Below, piece by piece: positions 1 through 9,327 of a DNA stretch of 37,802 nt (positions are counted from its first letter, which is position 1; every line of letters starts with the position of its first letter). The translations under genes and the position numbers were made by a program. This stretch comes from Parvularculaceae bacterium (GTDB lineage Bacteria; Pseudomonadota; Alphaproteobacteria; Caulobacterales; Parvularculaceae): positions 1-37,802 of the forward strand of contig WFQB01000144.1 of assembly GCA_015487305.1 (NCBI GenBank), read 5' to 3'. The notes beneath the pieces were generated by a model that saw nothing but the letters and a program-made list of their open reading frames with translations, was not told the origin of the DNA and did not search any database.

Positions 1-1003
1 AGTTCAAGGTGGGATAAATCATCGACATGAACAGGCCGGAAAGAGGCAATAGAAAAACTGCAACCTGTTGACCGAGCAAAGCGCTAAACAGGAAGCAGGC
101 AAAAATAATTGCAGAAAAGACCACCATTACCACGGCCCAATGGACCCTTTGTAATATCCAAATGCCCAAAAATCGCCCAAGGGCGCGCAGGACAAAAAAC
201 ACCATGACCGCATAGGCTGCAAACAACATGGCAATTTCTGAACCTTGAAAACCGTCCAAAAAGCTTGGCAGCCAAACGAAAATAGCAACTTCTGACGCCA
301 CATACATGGCAATGGCAAAAGAAAAGCCAAGGGCATATTTATTGCCCAAAAGCTGAAAAGTGCGGGTAATGGACGCGGTGCTTTTTTCCTGCTGGATAGA
401 GCTTTGCGGATATTTGGTGAAAAGTGCGGCGGTTATCATCAAAGCACAAAGCACTGCCGCAATCAGATAGAGCCAAGTCCAAGAAATGCCCTGACTATTG
501 AGATAGACAACCAGCATCGGGCCAATAATCGCGCCAACCCCAAAAAAGCCTTCCACGGCATTCATTTTGGATGTGTGATTTTCGGTGGATGTTGAAATAT
601 CGCTGATAAGGGCAAGGGCTGCGGTTTTAAAAATGCCAATCGCCAAGCCGGAGACAAAGAGCAGGCTCATATAAAGATAAAAACTGGTGCCAGCCATGAA
701 GGTAACACTGGCAAGGCCATAAATAGACAGCCCCAAAATGATGGCGCGCTTGCGGCCAAAGCGATCGGCCAGAAAGCCGAGAAAAAAGCCGCTAATGGCA
801 ATAGCCACCATGGTTGCCCAGTGAAAAGCGCTGGCTTGGGTATTGGTCAGGTTTAAATCGACTTTGGCAATTTTGATAATTTCACCAACCGCATCGGTGG
901 TCATGGCAAACATGAAAAACATGGCATAAGTCAATGCCGTGACAAGGAGATGAGAGGAGGGGAGGTCAGATGAAGAGCTGGAGCTTGAATCATGTGTTGT
1001 CAT
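1..1003 (-). CDS. Sugar MFS transporter (FucP-like), C-terminus truncated by window edge
   Basis: Not in the ORF track because it runs off the edge. The reverse strand reads open from ATG at 1003: MTTHDSSSSSSDLPSSHLLVTALTYAMFFMFAMTTDAVGEIIKIAKVDLNLTNTQASAFHWATMVAIAISGFFLGFLADRFGRKRAIILGLSIYG...; MFS motif A-like FLADRFGRKRA, many TM stretches, and SGLFMSMIYPTLN near the edge. Confidence 0.85.
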   Translation of the reverse strand, partial: MTTHDSSSSSSSDLPSSHLLVTALTYAMFFMFAMTTDAVGEIIKIAKVDLNLTNTQASAFHWATMVAIAISGFFLGFLADRFGRKRAIILGLSIYGLASVTFMAGTSFYLYMSLLFVSGLAIGIFKTAALALISDISTSTENHTSKMNAVEGFFGVGAIIGPMLVVYLNSQGISWTWLYLIAAVLCALMITAALFTKYPQSSIQQEKSTASITRTFQLLGNKYALGFSFAIAMYVASEVAIFVWLPSFLDGFQGSEIAMLFAAYAVMVFFVLRALGRFLGIWILQRVHWAVVMVVFSAIIFACFLFSALLGQQVAVFLLPLSGLFMSMIYPTLN

Positions 1004-1038
1004 TGCGCTTTTCCTTTGACTGTCGTAGTACACAAAAA

Positions 1039-1052
1039 TGCAAACGATTGCA
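1039..1052. promoter_or_regulatory. Putative LacI/GalR-family operator between divergent MFS and ROK kinase genes
   Basis: TGCAAACGATTGCA: near-perfect palindrome (12/14) with central CG, the typical LacI-family operator form, in the divergent intergenic region. Confidence 0.55.
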
Positions 1053-1125
1053 ATTTTAATTACAGGCATGTTAGCAAAGCCCTGCCTGATGGTATATTCC
1101 GTTATATTTCAACGAGTTATCGGAG

Positions 1126-2052
1126 GTGGTCATGGCAAAGCCAATATTGGGTGGGATTGATGCAGGAGGGACGGCGTTTAAATGCGCTGTGGCTGACAGC
1201 GCGGGCCATATCCTGCAAAAAACATCCATTCCTACGGGCGCGCCCGAAGCTACATTAGCTGCCTGCGTCGCCTGGTTTCGGGCGCAATGTAAGGCGCAAA
1301 AAAGTGAGCTGGCCGGGCTTGGCATTGCGTCTTTTGGGCCGGTGGATATTGATCCGGGGTCCAAATCTTATGGGACAATTCTGGCGACCCCCAAAGAGGG
1401 GTGGAGCAATATCTCCCTTTATGATTATTTTGCTCACGCGCTTAATGTACCGGTGGTGATTGATACAGATGTCAATGGTGCTTTGGCAGCAGAAGCAAAA
1501 TGGGGAGGGGCTATAGGAGCGCACTCAGCGGCCTATGTGACTATTGGCACCGGAATTGGTGCGGGCTTCATGGTGGATGGGAGTTTTATCGGCAAGCCCA
1601 CTCATCCGGAATTTGGGCATATTTTTTTACAGCGCCATAAAGAGGATGAGGGTTTTTCCGGTATTTGCGCTTTTCATGGGGATTGTCTTGAAGGTCTTGC
1701 ATCAGCGAGCGCTTTTGCCAAACGCTATGGCAATCCGGAAGAATTGCCCGACAACCATAAAGGGTGGCACATCGAAGCCTTTTATCTGGCGCAAGCCTGT
1801 CTTGCCATCACTATGAGCTTCCGAATGGAGAAAATCATTCTTGGGGGTGGGTTGATGCAAGCGCCGCATTTGCTCGGTCTGGTTCAGGAAAACTATGTTA
1901 GACTAATCAATGGATATTTGGATATGACCCTTGAAAAAGCCCGCAGGCTTATCATTGCCGCACAGCTTGGCTCAGAGGCCGGACTTAAAGGGGGCATATT
2001 GCTTGGCCTGACAGGGCAAGATCAACAAAAAGGCAAAAGCCATGCAGGATAA
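1126..2052 (+). CDS. ROK-family sugar kinase (fructokinase-like)
   Basis: N-terminal GGIDAGGTAFKCAVAD ATP-binding motif; HPEFGHIFLQRH and CAFHGDCLEGLAS ROK zinc/sugar motif (CxxHGxCxEG). The start may be at 1132 (MAKPILGG). Confidence 0.9.
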   Translation: MVMAKPILGGIDAGGTAFKCAVADSAGHILQKTSIPTGAPEATLAACVAWFRAQCKAQKSELAGLGIASFGPVDIDPGSKSYGTILATPKEGWSNISLYDYFAHALNVPVVIDTDVNGALAAEAKWGGAIGAHSAAYVTIGTGIGAGFMVDGSFIGKPTHPEFGHIFLQRHKEDEGFSGICAFHGDCLEGLASASAFAKRYGNPEELPDNHKGWHIEAFYLAQACLAITMSFRMEKIILGGGLMQAPHLLGLVQENYVRLINGYLDMTLEKARRLIIAAQLGSEAGLKGGILLGLTGQDQQKGKSHAG

Positions 2053-3547
2053 TCCGCACAGAAAAGCAGCGGCGCAATTATTGCCGGTGGAACCTTTTGA
2101 TCTCGTGGTCTTCGGGGCGGCGGGGGATCTTTCCTTGCGTAAGCTTATTCCTTCGCTTTTCCACCGCTGGCGCGATGGGCAGATTGGCAAAGCAACACGG
2201 ATTATTGGCGTCTCGCGCAATGCCATGAGTGCGCAGGAATTTCGTGATTTGGCCCTTAAGCGTTTTCAAACCTATCACCCGAATGAAACTATTGCGGCGG
2301 AAGATTGGGAAAAATTTTCCAAGCTATTGCATTATATCGCGTTGGATGTGGGTCAACAGGGCGAGACATGGAAGGCTTTGCAAGAGCTGTTTGCGGGTGC
2401 AGCGAACACGGTGCGGATTTTCTATCTGGCTTTGCCGCCTGCAATTTATGGACGGGCAAGCAAAAATATTGCTTGGGCCGGGCTGAAAACGGAATCAAGC
2501 CGCGTGGTTTTGGAAAAGCCCATTGGCCATGATCTTGCCAGCGCTCGGGCGATTAATGATGCAGTTGGAGCAGTTTTTGAAGAACAGAAAATATTTCGCA
2601 TTGACCATTATCTCGGCAAAGAAACCGTACAGAACTTAATTGTTTTGCGTTTTATGAATTCGATTTTTGAACCGGTATGGAATGCCAATGCTATTGATCA
2701 TGTGCAGATAACAGTGGCTGAAGCAATTGGTGTAGAGGGGCGGGCCAATTATTACGGTAAAGCCGGGGCTTTGCGCGATATGGTGCAAAATCATTTACTG
2801 CAATTATTATGTCTCGTGTCCATGGAGCCGCCTTTTAATTTGGATGCCGATATTGTGCGCGATGAAAAAATAAAAGTATTGCGCGCATTGCGACCTATGA
2901 CGCCGGATAATATTCGCGCAGTGACGGTTCGAGGCCAATATGAGCAAGGGGCCATAGGGGGGCTTGCGGTGAACAGCTATGAGGAGGACCTTGGGGCCGC
3001 GGTTACAAGCGAAAGTTTTGTCGCGCTAAAAGCCAATATTGATAATTGGCGTTGGAAAGGCGTGCCGTTTTATTTACGCACCGGCAAAAGAATGCAATCG
3101 CGTCGCTCGCAAATTATTATTCAGTTCAAAGAGGTCGCCCATAATCTTATCAATAGTAAAGGTCAAGCACCGCAGCCGACCCGACTGGTTATCCGATTAC
3201 AGCCCGATGAAGGAGTGCAGCTTTTATTGGTGACCAAAGACCCCGGCCCCGGGGGGATGCGCCTTCGCTATGTCCCGTTAAACCTTAGCTATGCGGAAGC
3301 CTTCGAGGCGCGCTATCCTGATGCCTATGAACGTTTATTGATGGCGGTTGTGCGCGGGGATCTTGGTCTTTTTATGCGCCGTGATGAGGTAGAGACGGCA
3401 TGGCAATGGGTCGATAAAATTTTGACCTCTTGGCAAAAGGATGCAACGCCGATTCATGGCTATGCGGCAGGGACCGATGGCCCAGTGCAGTCTGCCATGC
3501 TATTGGACCGAGATAAGCGCGAGTGGTATGATGCAGCAGCTGAATAA
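2042..3547 (+). CDS. zwf: Glucose-6-phosphate 1-dehydrogenase
   Basis: 501 aa; VVFGAAGDLSLRKLIPSLF NADP motif and RIDHYLGKETVQNLIVLRFMN active-site signature. Confidence 0.97.
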   Translation: MQDNPHRKAAAQLLPVEPFDLVVFGAAGDLSLRKLIPSLFHRWRDGQIGKATRIIGVSRNAMSAQEFRDLALKRFQTYHPNETIAAEDWEKFSKLLHYIALDVGQQGETWKALQELFAGAANTVRIFYLALPPAIYGRASKNIAWAGLKTESSRVVLEKPIGHDLASARAINDAVGAVFEEQKIFRIDHYLGKETVQNLIVLRFMNSIFEPVWNANAIDHVQITVAEAIGVEGRANYYGKAGALRDMVQNHLLQLLCLVSMEPPFNLDADIVRDEKIKVLRALRPMTPDNIRAVTVRGQYEQGAIGGLAVNSYEEDLGAAVTSESFVALKANIDNWRWKGVPFYLRTGKRMQSRRSQIIIQFKEVAHNLINSKGQAPQPTRLVIRLQPDEGVQLLLVTKDPGPGGMRLRYVPLNLSYAEAFEARYPDAYERLLMAVVRGDLGLFMRRDEVETAWQWVDKILTSWQKDATPIHGYAAGTDGPVQSAMLLDRDKREWYDAAAE

Positions 3548-4241
3548 TTTGATAGAATTTGCTAGTGCCACATTGATGGCAGAAAAATTAGCCGATGTGA
3601 TAGAGGCAAAATTGGCCTTGGGTCTTATTGAAAATGGCCATGCGCTTTTGGCGGTTTCTGGCGGCTCAACTCCCAAAGCGCTTTATCAGAAATTAAGCCA
3701 ACGGGATTTGCCTTGGGATAAAGTTATCGCGGTGATTATTGATGAAAGATGGGTGGCACCGCAAGCGCAAGGTTCTAATGAAAAATTTATTCGCGAAAAC
3801 TTGCAGATAAACCGCGCGCAAAATTTAGCAGTGATGGGCTTATGGCGTGATGCCCCAGACCCGCTAGCGGCGTTAGAAAGGGCTGAAGCGGATTTGAAAG
3901 AGGTTTTTAAACCCTTTGACGCGGCTGTTTTGGGCATGGGGGCAGATGGCCATACGGCCTCTTGGTTCGCTCATGCCAAGGGCTTGGACAAGGCTCTTTA
4001 TGGAAAAAACCTATTGGCGGCGATAAAGGCTAAGCAAAGCGATATCACTGGCGCGCATGTGCAGCGCATGACATTAAGTCTTGCCGCCTTGCAAGAGGCA
4101 AAATTTTCCTGCCTGTTAATGCAAGGGGAAGAAAAGCGTGCGTGCTATTTACAAGCGCGCAAAGAAGGCGCTGTTGAGGATATGCCGGTGCGGGCCTTGT
4201 TTACGGCTTTGCCCGCCCTTTGGGCCTGTTGGACCCCCTAA
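3528..4241 (+). CDS. pgl: 6-phosphogluconolactonase
   Basis: [27 protein letters not shown] and [14 protein letters not shown] motifs. ORF track opens at 3441; the homologous start is about 3528 (MMQQLNN), overlapping the zwf 3' end. Confidence 0.95.
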   Translation: MMQQLNNLIEFASATLMAEKLADVIEAKLALGLIENGHALLAVSGGSTPKALYQKLSQRDLPWDKVIAVIIDERWVAPQAQGSNEKFIRENLQINRAQNLAVMGLWRDAPDPLAALERAEADLKEVFKPFDAAVLGMGADGHTASWFAHAKGLDKALYGKNLLAAIKAKQSDITGAHVQRMTLSLAALQEAKFSCLLMQGEEKRACYLQARKEGAVEDMPVRALFTALPALWACWTP

Positions 4242-4252
4242 AGGAGAAGGAT

Positions 4253-6112
4253 ATGGCAAGGCGCAATGCAAGGCTTGAGGACATTACCCAGCGCATCATT
4301 GATCGCAGTAGAAATTTACGCCGGGCCTATCTTGCGCAGATGAAAGCGGCGCAAGAAGAGGGGCCATATCGCGGGGCTTTATCTTGCGGTAATTTGGCCC
4401 ATGCTAGCGCCGCCGCGACAAAACAGGCCAAGAAGCAGCTTACGCAATCTGACGCCCCCAATATTGCCATTGTCACAGCCTATAATGATATGTTGTCGGC
4501 CCATCAGCCCTTGGGGGCTTTCCCGCCGCTAATCAAAAAGGCGCTTTTGCAGGTGAAGGCCACAGGGCAAATTGCTGGTGCGGTCCCGGCCATGTGTGAT
4601 GGGGTGACCCAAGGCCAAGCGGGCATGGATATTTCTCTATTCTCTCGCGATGTTATTGCGCAGGCGACGGCTGTTTCTTTGTCCCATAATGTTTTTGATG
4701 GTGCTTTATTGCTGGGGGTCTGTGACAAAATCGTACCCGGCTTGTTTATCGGCGCTGCGCGTTTTGGCCATTTACCAATTATGTTCATGCCCGCAGGCCC
4801 CATGCCGTCGGGGCTGCCCAATGAAGAAAAGGCGCGTGTTCGCAGGCTTTATGCTGAGGGCAAGCTGGATAGGGAGGCTTTGCTGAAAGCGGAAATGGCC
4901 AGCTATCACGCGCCGGGCACTTGCACCTTTTATGGTACGGCCAATTCCAATCAAATGTTGATGGAGATTATGGGCCTGCATATGCCGGGCGCAGCCTTTG
5001 TGCCCCCGGCAACGGATTTGCGCAAAGCCCTTATTGCAGAAGGAGCAAAGCGGATTGCTAACATTACTCATCTTGGGGAAGAGCCCATTCCTTTTTATAA
5101 GATCGCCAGCGAACAGGCATTTGTAAATGCCATTATTGGTCTACACGCTACGGGCGGCTCGACCAATCTTGCCATTCATTTGATTGCCATGGCGCGGGCG
5201 GCGGGAATTATTATTGATTGGGATGATTTTAGTGATCTGTCAGAAATCACTCCGCTTTTGTGTCGCATCTATCCTAATGGTTTTGCCGATGTGAACCAGT
5301 TTCATGCTCTTGGGGGAATTGGCTTTGTGATGCGTGAATTACTTGATGCTGGCCTGCTTCATGAAGATGTTTGGACGGTTAATGGCAAAGGCTTGCGCCC
5401 CTATACGCAGGAGCCTTTTTTGAAGGACAAAAAACTAGCGCGCAAAGCCGTGCCGCAAGTCTCGTCTAATCGCGATATTTTAACGGATATGGATCATCCG
5501 GCTGCCAAAACCGGCGGGCTGAAATTACTAAAGGGAAATTTAGGGCGGGCGATTATAAAAACCTCCGCCTTGAAAAAAACGCGGCTTGTGATTGAAGCGC
5601 CGGCGGAAGTTTTTAATAGCCAAAGCGCCTTTATAGAGGCTTTTGAAAAAGGGCAGCTTGAAAAAGACTTTATTGCAGTACTGGCTTGGCAAGGACCAAA
5701 GGCCAATGGCATGCCGGAATTGCATAAGCTGACGCCTTTATTGTCTGTCTTGCAAAATAAAGGATTTAAAATTGCACTGATAACCGATGGGCGCATGTCC
5801 GGTGCAAGTGGCACGGTACCAGCGGCTATTCATCTTGCACCGGAAGCCTATGAAGGCGGCATGATTGGTAAATTACGAAAAGGCGACAGGCTGCGCCTTG
5901 ATGCCATTAGCGGGGAACTGGATGTTTTGATGGCGGCGCAGGAGCTTGAGGGGCGTGAGCTGCTAAAGCCAAGACTTTCTGCAGAGCATTGGGGGATGGG
6001 GCGCGAATTATTTGCAGGGATGAGAGATTTGGTTACGGGCGCTGAGCAGGGGGCAATGACGTTTCAATTGCAAGAACAATCTTGCCTTGAGGATGGGGGT
6101 AGCGATGGATAG
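4253..6112 (+). CDS. edd: Phosphogluconate dehydratase
   Basis: IlvD/Edd family: [51 protein letters not shown]. Start at [10 protein letters not shown] (4253). Confidence 0.97.
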   Translation: MARRNARLEDITQRIIDRSRNLRRAYLAQMKAAQEEGPYRGALSCGNLAHASAAATKQAKKQLTQSDAPNIAIVTAYNDMLSAHQPLGAFPPLIKKALLQVKATGQIAGAVPAMCDGVTQGQAGMDISLFSRDVIAQATAVSLSHNVFDGALLLGVCDKIVPGLFIGAARFGHLPIMFMPAGPMPSGLPNEEKARVRRLYAEGKLDREALLKAEMASYHAPGTCTFYGTANSNQMLMEIMGLHMPGAAFVPPATDLRKALIAEGAKRIANITHLGEEPIPFYKIASEQAFVNAIIGLHATGGSTNLAIHLIAMARAAGIIIDWDDFSDLSEITPLLCRIYPNGFADVNQFHALGGIGFVMRELLDAGLLHEDVWTVNGKGLRPYTQEPFLKDKKLARKAVPQVSSNRDILTDMDHPAAKTGGLKLLKGNLGRAIIKTSALKKTRLVIEAPAEVFNSQSAFIEAFEKGQLEKDFIAVLAWQGPKANGMPELHKLTPLLSVLQNKGFKIALITDGRMSGASGTVPAAIHLAPEAYEGGMIGKLRKGDRLRLDAISGELDVLMAAQELEGRELLKPRLSAEHWGMGRELFAGMRDLVTGAEQGAMTFQLQEQSCLEDGGSDG

Positions 6113-7085
6113 CCCCATATTGGTTGCAGATATTGGCGGCACCAATGCGCGTTTTGCTTTGGCTGAATATGGTGGAGGTAAGATTCGCCTTCATGAGGCC
6201 GTAAACTACAAGGTGAAAGATTTTGCTAGGCTGGAAGAGGCGCTTGGAGATTTTATCGGCAAGGTCAAAGAAAAACCTGTACGGGCGAGCTTTGCGATCG
6301 CTGCACCGATGAAAGAGGGCATTATCGGCTTTACCAATTCACCTTGGGCTCTAGACAGGGAAGGGTTGAAAAAAATATTAGGGGGCTGCCCGCTATTCAT
6401 TGCCAATGATTTTCATGCCAAGGCGGCGGGGCTTGAATTTTTATCGGCCAAGGATTTTATTTCTATCAAAACGGGAAAGCCTTATGGACAAGCGCCTATT
6501 CTTGTGCTGGGGCCGGGGACGGGTTTAGGGCAAGCTCTGATTATTCCAACAAAGCCCGCACGCAAAATAATTCCCACAGAAGGAGGGCATATTTCTTTTG
6601 CCCCTTGCTCGGAACTTGAAATAGAGATTTTACGCATTTTGCGTCAAGGAGGAAAACGGGTTTCGGTAGAGCATTTATTATCAGGTCCGGGCCTGGAAAA
6701 TATTTATCAGGCCTTGAGTGAGATATTGAGCTTGAAGGCGGCCAATAAAACCGCAAAAGAAATTTCAGCAGCAGCGCGCGGGCAAAAAGATGACCTTGCG
6801 CAAAAAACCGTAGATATATTCTTAGCTATTTTAGGCAATGTAAGCGGGGATGCGGTGCTGGCTTGCGGGGCCAGAGGCGGGGTTGTTTTAGCCGGTGGCG
6901 TTGTGATGGGCTTGAAGGATTTGCTGATAGCCAGTGATTTTTTAGAGCGATTTGAAGATCGCGGGTCCATGGGGGAGTATGTGGCGGCGGTGCCGGTTGA
7001 TTTATTGGTTTCAGAGCAAGCGGCGCTTTTAGGGGCGGCCTTTTTAGGGGCCGCAGATTTAAAGGAAAATCTGGATGATTATTGA
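6105..7085 (+). CDS. glk: Glucokinase (Glk family)
   Basis: [43 protein letters not shown]. Start at MDSPILVAD (6105), overlapping edd by 8 nt. Confidence 0.95.
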   Translation: MDSPILVADIGGTNARFALAEYGGGKIRLHEAVNYKVKDFARLEEALGDFIGKVKEKPVRASFAIAAPMKEGIIGFTNSPWALDREGLKKILGGCPLFIANDFHAKAAGLEFLSAKDFISIKTGKPYGQAPILVLGPGTGLGQALIIPTKPARKIIPTEGGHISFAPCSELEIEILRILRQGGKRVSVEHLLSGPGLENIYQALSEILSLKAANKTAKEISAAARGQKDDLAQKTVDIFLAILGNVSGDAVLACGARGGVVLAGGVVMGLKDLLIASDFLERFEDRGSMGEYVAAVPVDLLVSEQAALLGAAFLGAADLKENLDDY

Positions 7086-7692
7086 ACGGCTAAGAGCCGC
7101 AAAAATTTTGCCTATATTGGACATTGAAGATTTGGCCATAGGCGAGGAATTGGCGGGGGTTTTGCAAAATAATGGGCTGGAGATTGTGGAGGTTACCATG
7201 CGCCACCCCAAGGCTGCGCAAATTGTTAAGGCCATGAAAAAGATAGCGCCCGCGCTTATCATTGGCATGGGCACGGTGAAAAGCGCTGATGATATTGTGC
7301 GAGCCAAAGACGCAGGCGCTGATTTTTTGGTTTCCCCGGGGGCAAGCCCTCGGCTTTTATCCGCTCTTGCAAAATCAGGTCTGCCAAGCCTGCCGGGGGT
7401 GGCAAGCGCCAGTGAGGCCATGACCGCTTATGAAGCCGGATTTTCTTTGCTTAAATTCTTTCCCGCAGAAGCGGCCGGTGGCATAGCGTGGCTAAAGGCC
7501 ATAAAGGGGCCTTTGCCGGAAATTTCCTTTTGTCCAACAGGCGGGATTAGTGCCGATAAGGCATCTGAATATTTAGCGCTGCCCAATGTGATTTGTGCAG
7601 GCGGCTCTTGGGTGGCCAATAAAGCGCTTATTGCGGCGCGAGATTGGTCGGCTATTGAGAAAAATATTAAAAAAATTACGGGCCTAAAATAA
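7075..7692 (+). CDS. eda: 2-keto-3-deoxy-6-phosphogluconate (KDPG) aldolase
   Basis: VEVTMRHPKAAQIV, IIGMGTVKSADD, FLVSPGASPRLL, LKFFPAEAAGGIAWLKAIKGP, FCPTGGIS. Confidence 0.96.
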   Translation: MIIERLRAAKILPILDIEDLAIGEELAGVLQNNGLEIVEVTMRHPKAAQIVKAMKKIAPALIIGMGTVKSADDIVRAKDAGADFLVSPGASPRLLSALAKSGLPSLPGVASASEAMTAYEAGFSLLKFFPAEAAGGIAWLKAIKGPLPEISFCPTGGISADKASEYLALPNVICAGGSWVANKALIAARDWSAIEKNIKKITGLK

Positions 7693-7694
7693 AA

Positions 7695-7738
7695 CAGCCG
7701 CAAAACAGATCTGTTTTGCGGCTGCTGATGGTTTTTTT
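7695..7738. terminator. Intrinsic (probably bidirectional) terminator between convergent eda and carbonic anhydrase genes
   Basis: Perfect 30-nt palindrome CAGCCGCAAAACAGATCTGTTTTGCGGCTG (7695-7724), T-run at 7732-7738 on + and A-rich left flank (T-rich on -). Confidence 0.85.
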
Positions 7739-7756
7739 AAAAAACTTTTCTAAAGC

Positions 7757-8599
7757 CTATTTGTCAATAACAACAAGGCGATTATTTTCGTCCTGAAGCG
7801 GTCTTGCATTCATCGGGAAAATCGCTTTGAAGGCTTCAATCTGTTCCGCCGAAGCGGTGATGGGGGTTGCCATCATGTGCCAGTTAACGCCCTCTGTGCA
7901 TGGGGGTGTCGTTAGCGAACCCATGAAGCGAAAATATTTGTGATCGCTTGGTAAAAGATTGGCGACATCGACCATTTGTCCGTCAACGGCGTTTTCGCCT
8001 TTTTCTGCTGGCATATTGGCCCAGATATTTCCAAGCTCCTCATTGGCCGCGCCTTCTTCAAACATCACCCCGACAACAGCCAAAGCGCCATCGGCAGAGG
8101 CGTGAACGAGGTGAACCTCAAGCGGATAGTCTTTGCCGTCAATGGTGTATTCGCTGCCAGTGTGGAAGTGGAATTGCAAAAGGTCATAGGACTTGCCATC
8201 CACGACCAATTGACCGGCCCCGGCCTGATCGACCTGAATGGTGTGGCCATTATTGACCACTTTCATAGCCACCGGGTTATAGTTCAGTTCAAGATCGGCA
8301 AGATCTGCCGTGATATCGGCTTCAATATTGAAAGGGGATTGCAAGCGGCCTGTGGCGCAGGTGGCAAAGCTGTCGGAAAGTGTCGCCCAATGCTCGGCCC
8401 CATGCTCGCCTTCATAGGTCCAATGGGGTTTTTCGTTCTTTTCAGCAGGAGCCGCTTTTTCTTCACTTGCGGCAGCCGACTTGTCTTGTTCTGGTGCTGC
8501 ATTGGAAGAATCCTGGCAGGCGGCCAATAATAATAGTGCCAAAAACGGGCTGACAGCCATAGCAGTTCTGGTCTTGATATTTCTGGAAATAAACGTCAC
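7757..8599 (-). CDS. Alpha-type carbonic anhydrase, lipoprotein
   Basis: LLQFHFHTGSEYTIDGKDYPLEVHLVHA and GSLTTPPCTEGVNWHMMATPI; lipobox LLLLAACQ. GTG start at 8599 preceded by AGGAG; ORF track extends upstream to 8653. Confidence 0.92.
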   Translation of the reverse strand: MTFISRNIKTRTAMAVSPFLALLLLAACQDSSNAAPEQDKSAAASEEKAAPAEKNEKPHWTYEGEHGAEHWATLSDSFATCATGRLQSPFNIEADITADLADLELNYNPVAMKVVNNGHTIQVDQAGAGQLVVDGKSYDLLQFHFHTGSEYTIDGKDYPLEVHLVHASADGALAVVGVMFEEGAANEELGNIWANMPAEKGENAVDGQMVDVANLLPSDHKYFRFMGSLTTPPCTEGVNWHMMATPITASAEQIEAFKAIFPMNARPLQDENNRLVVIDK

Positions 8600-8901
8600 G
8601 GGTAAAACACTCCTGTTTGATATAAATAAAATATACTCGCAAGCGCCTGCCATTTATGAGCAGAAGTGCAAGTGCGAGTGGTTTACAGCATTACCGCGCC
8701 GATAATAAAGGAAAATCGTGCGGCCCTAAAAGATAAGTATTTTTAAGGCCCTAACGGCTAGGTCAGTGCCAAATGGCGAAATTTTTGCATCCCCGTTAAA
8801 GGGATGGCTCAAAATCACATTCCTGTTAGGGCTTGATATAGGTCATATTTTTTGTGGAATTTTGTAGATATTTAAAAACTTCTCTGCTTATTGGACCCTA
8901 G

Positions 8902-9249
8902 ATGAAGATTTTTGCGATCATAACCCTGATTTTCTCCCTGACCATGACACAGGCTTGGGCGGGCACTATCTGTGACGGCCAGCAATTGGCGGAAATTGGT
9001 TCTGAAAATGCGACCATGGCAGAAATGATGGCAGGCAATACATCTATGGATTGTGCCATGGATGCCGATGCTGTCGGCGCAGAATTTTGTGCGGTGGCGT
9101 GTAATATTGCCTGCGCCAATAATGTACCGGTTGCAGCATTATCGGGCGACAAGCTGACTTTCTTTGAAGGTGCGCAAAGATTGGCATTTCTCGAAAGTGT
9201 TTTTGTTGGTGACCCGCTTACGGCTGACCCGCCGCCCCCTCGTTCGTAA
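8902..9249 (+). CDS. Small exported Cys/Met-rich protein leading a CusCBA-like operon
   Basis: 115 aa; signal peptide MKIFAIITLIFSLTMTQAWA; TMAEMMAGNTSMDCAMD and FCAVACNIACANN; C-terminus DPLTADPPPPRS. Confidence 0.75.
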   Translation: MKIFAIITLIFSLTMTQAWAGTICDGQQLAEIGSENATMAEMMAGNTSMDCAMDADAVGAEFCAVACNIACANNVPVAALSGDKLTFFEGAQRLAFLESVFVGDPLTADPPPPRS

Positions 9250-9314
9250 ACATTGGCGCTATAGCGCCTGTTTCGCGCCGCCTTCGGTGCGGTGTGTTTT
9301 TATGTTTACGAATG
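9241..9314 (+). promoter_or_regulatory. Multi-hairpin intergenic element between small ORF and OMF gene (possible attenuator)
   Basis: Outer inverted repeat CGTTCGTAAACAT / ATGTTTACGAATG (12/13) encloses palindrome GGCGCTATAGCGCC (9255-9268) and a C(UUCG)G hairpin CGCCGCCTTCGGTGCGGTG (9276-9294) followed by TTTTT. Confidence 0.6.
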
Positions 9315-9327
9315 AAATGGGACCATC

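Noticed and set aside
7948-8530. Plus-strand ORFs of 102 and 184 aa opposite the carbonic anhydrase
   Set aside because: Antisense shadows of a gene with clear alpha-CA catalytic motifs; no own motif or RBS.
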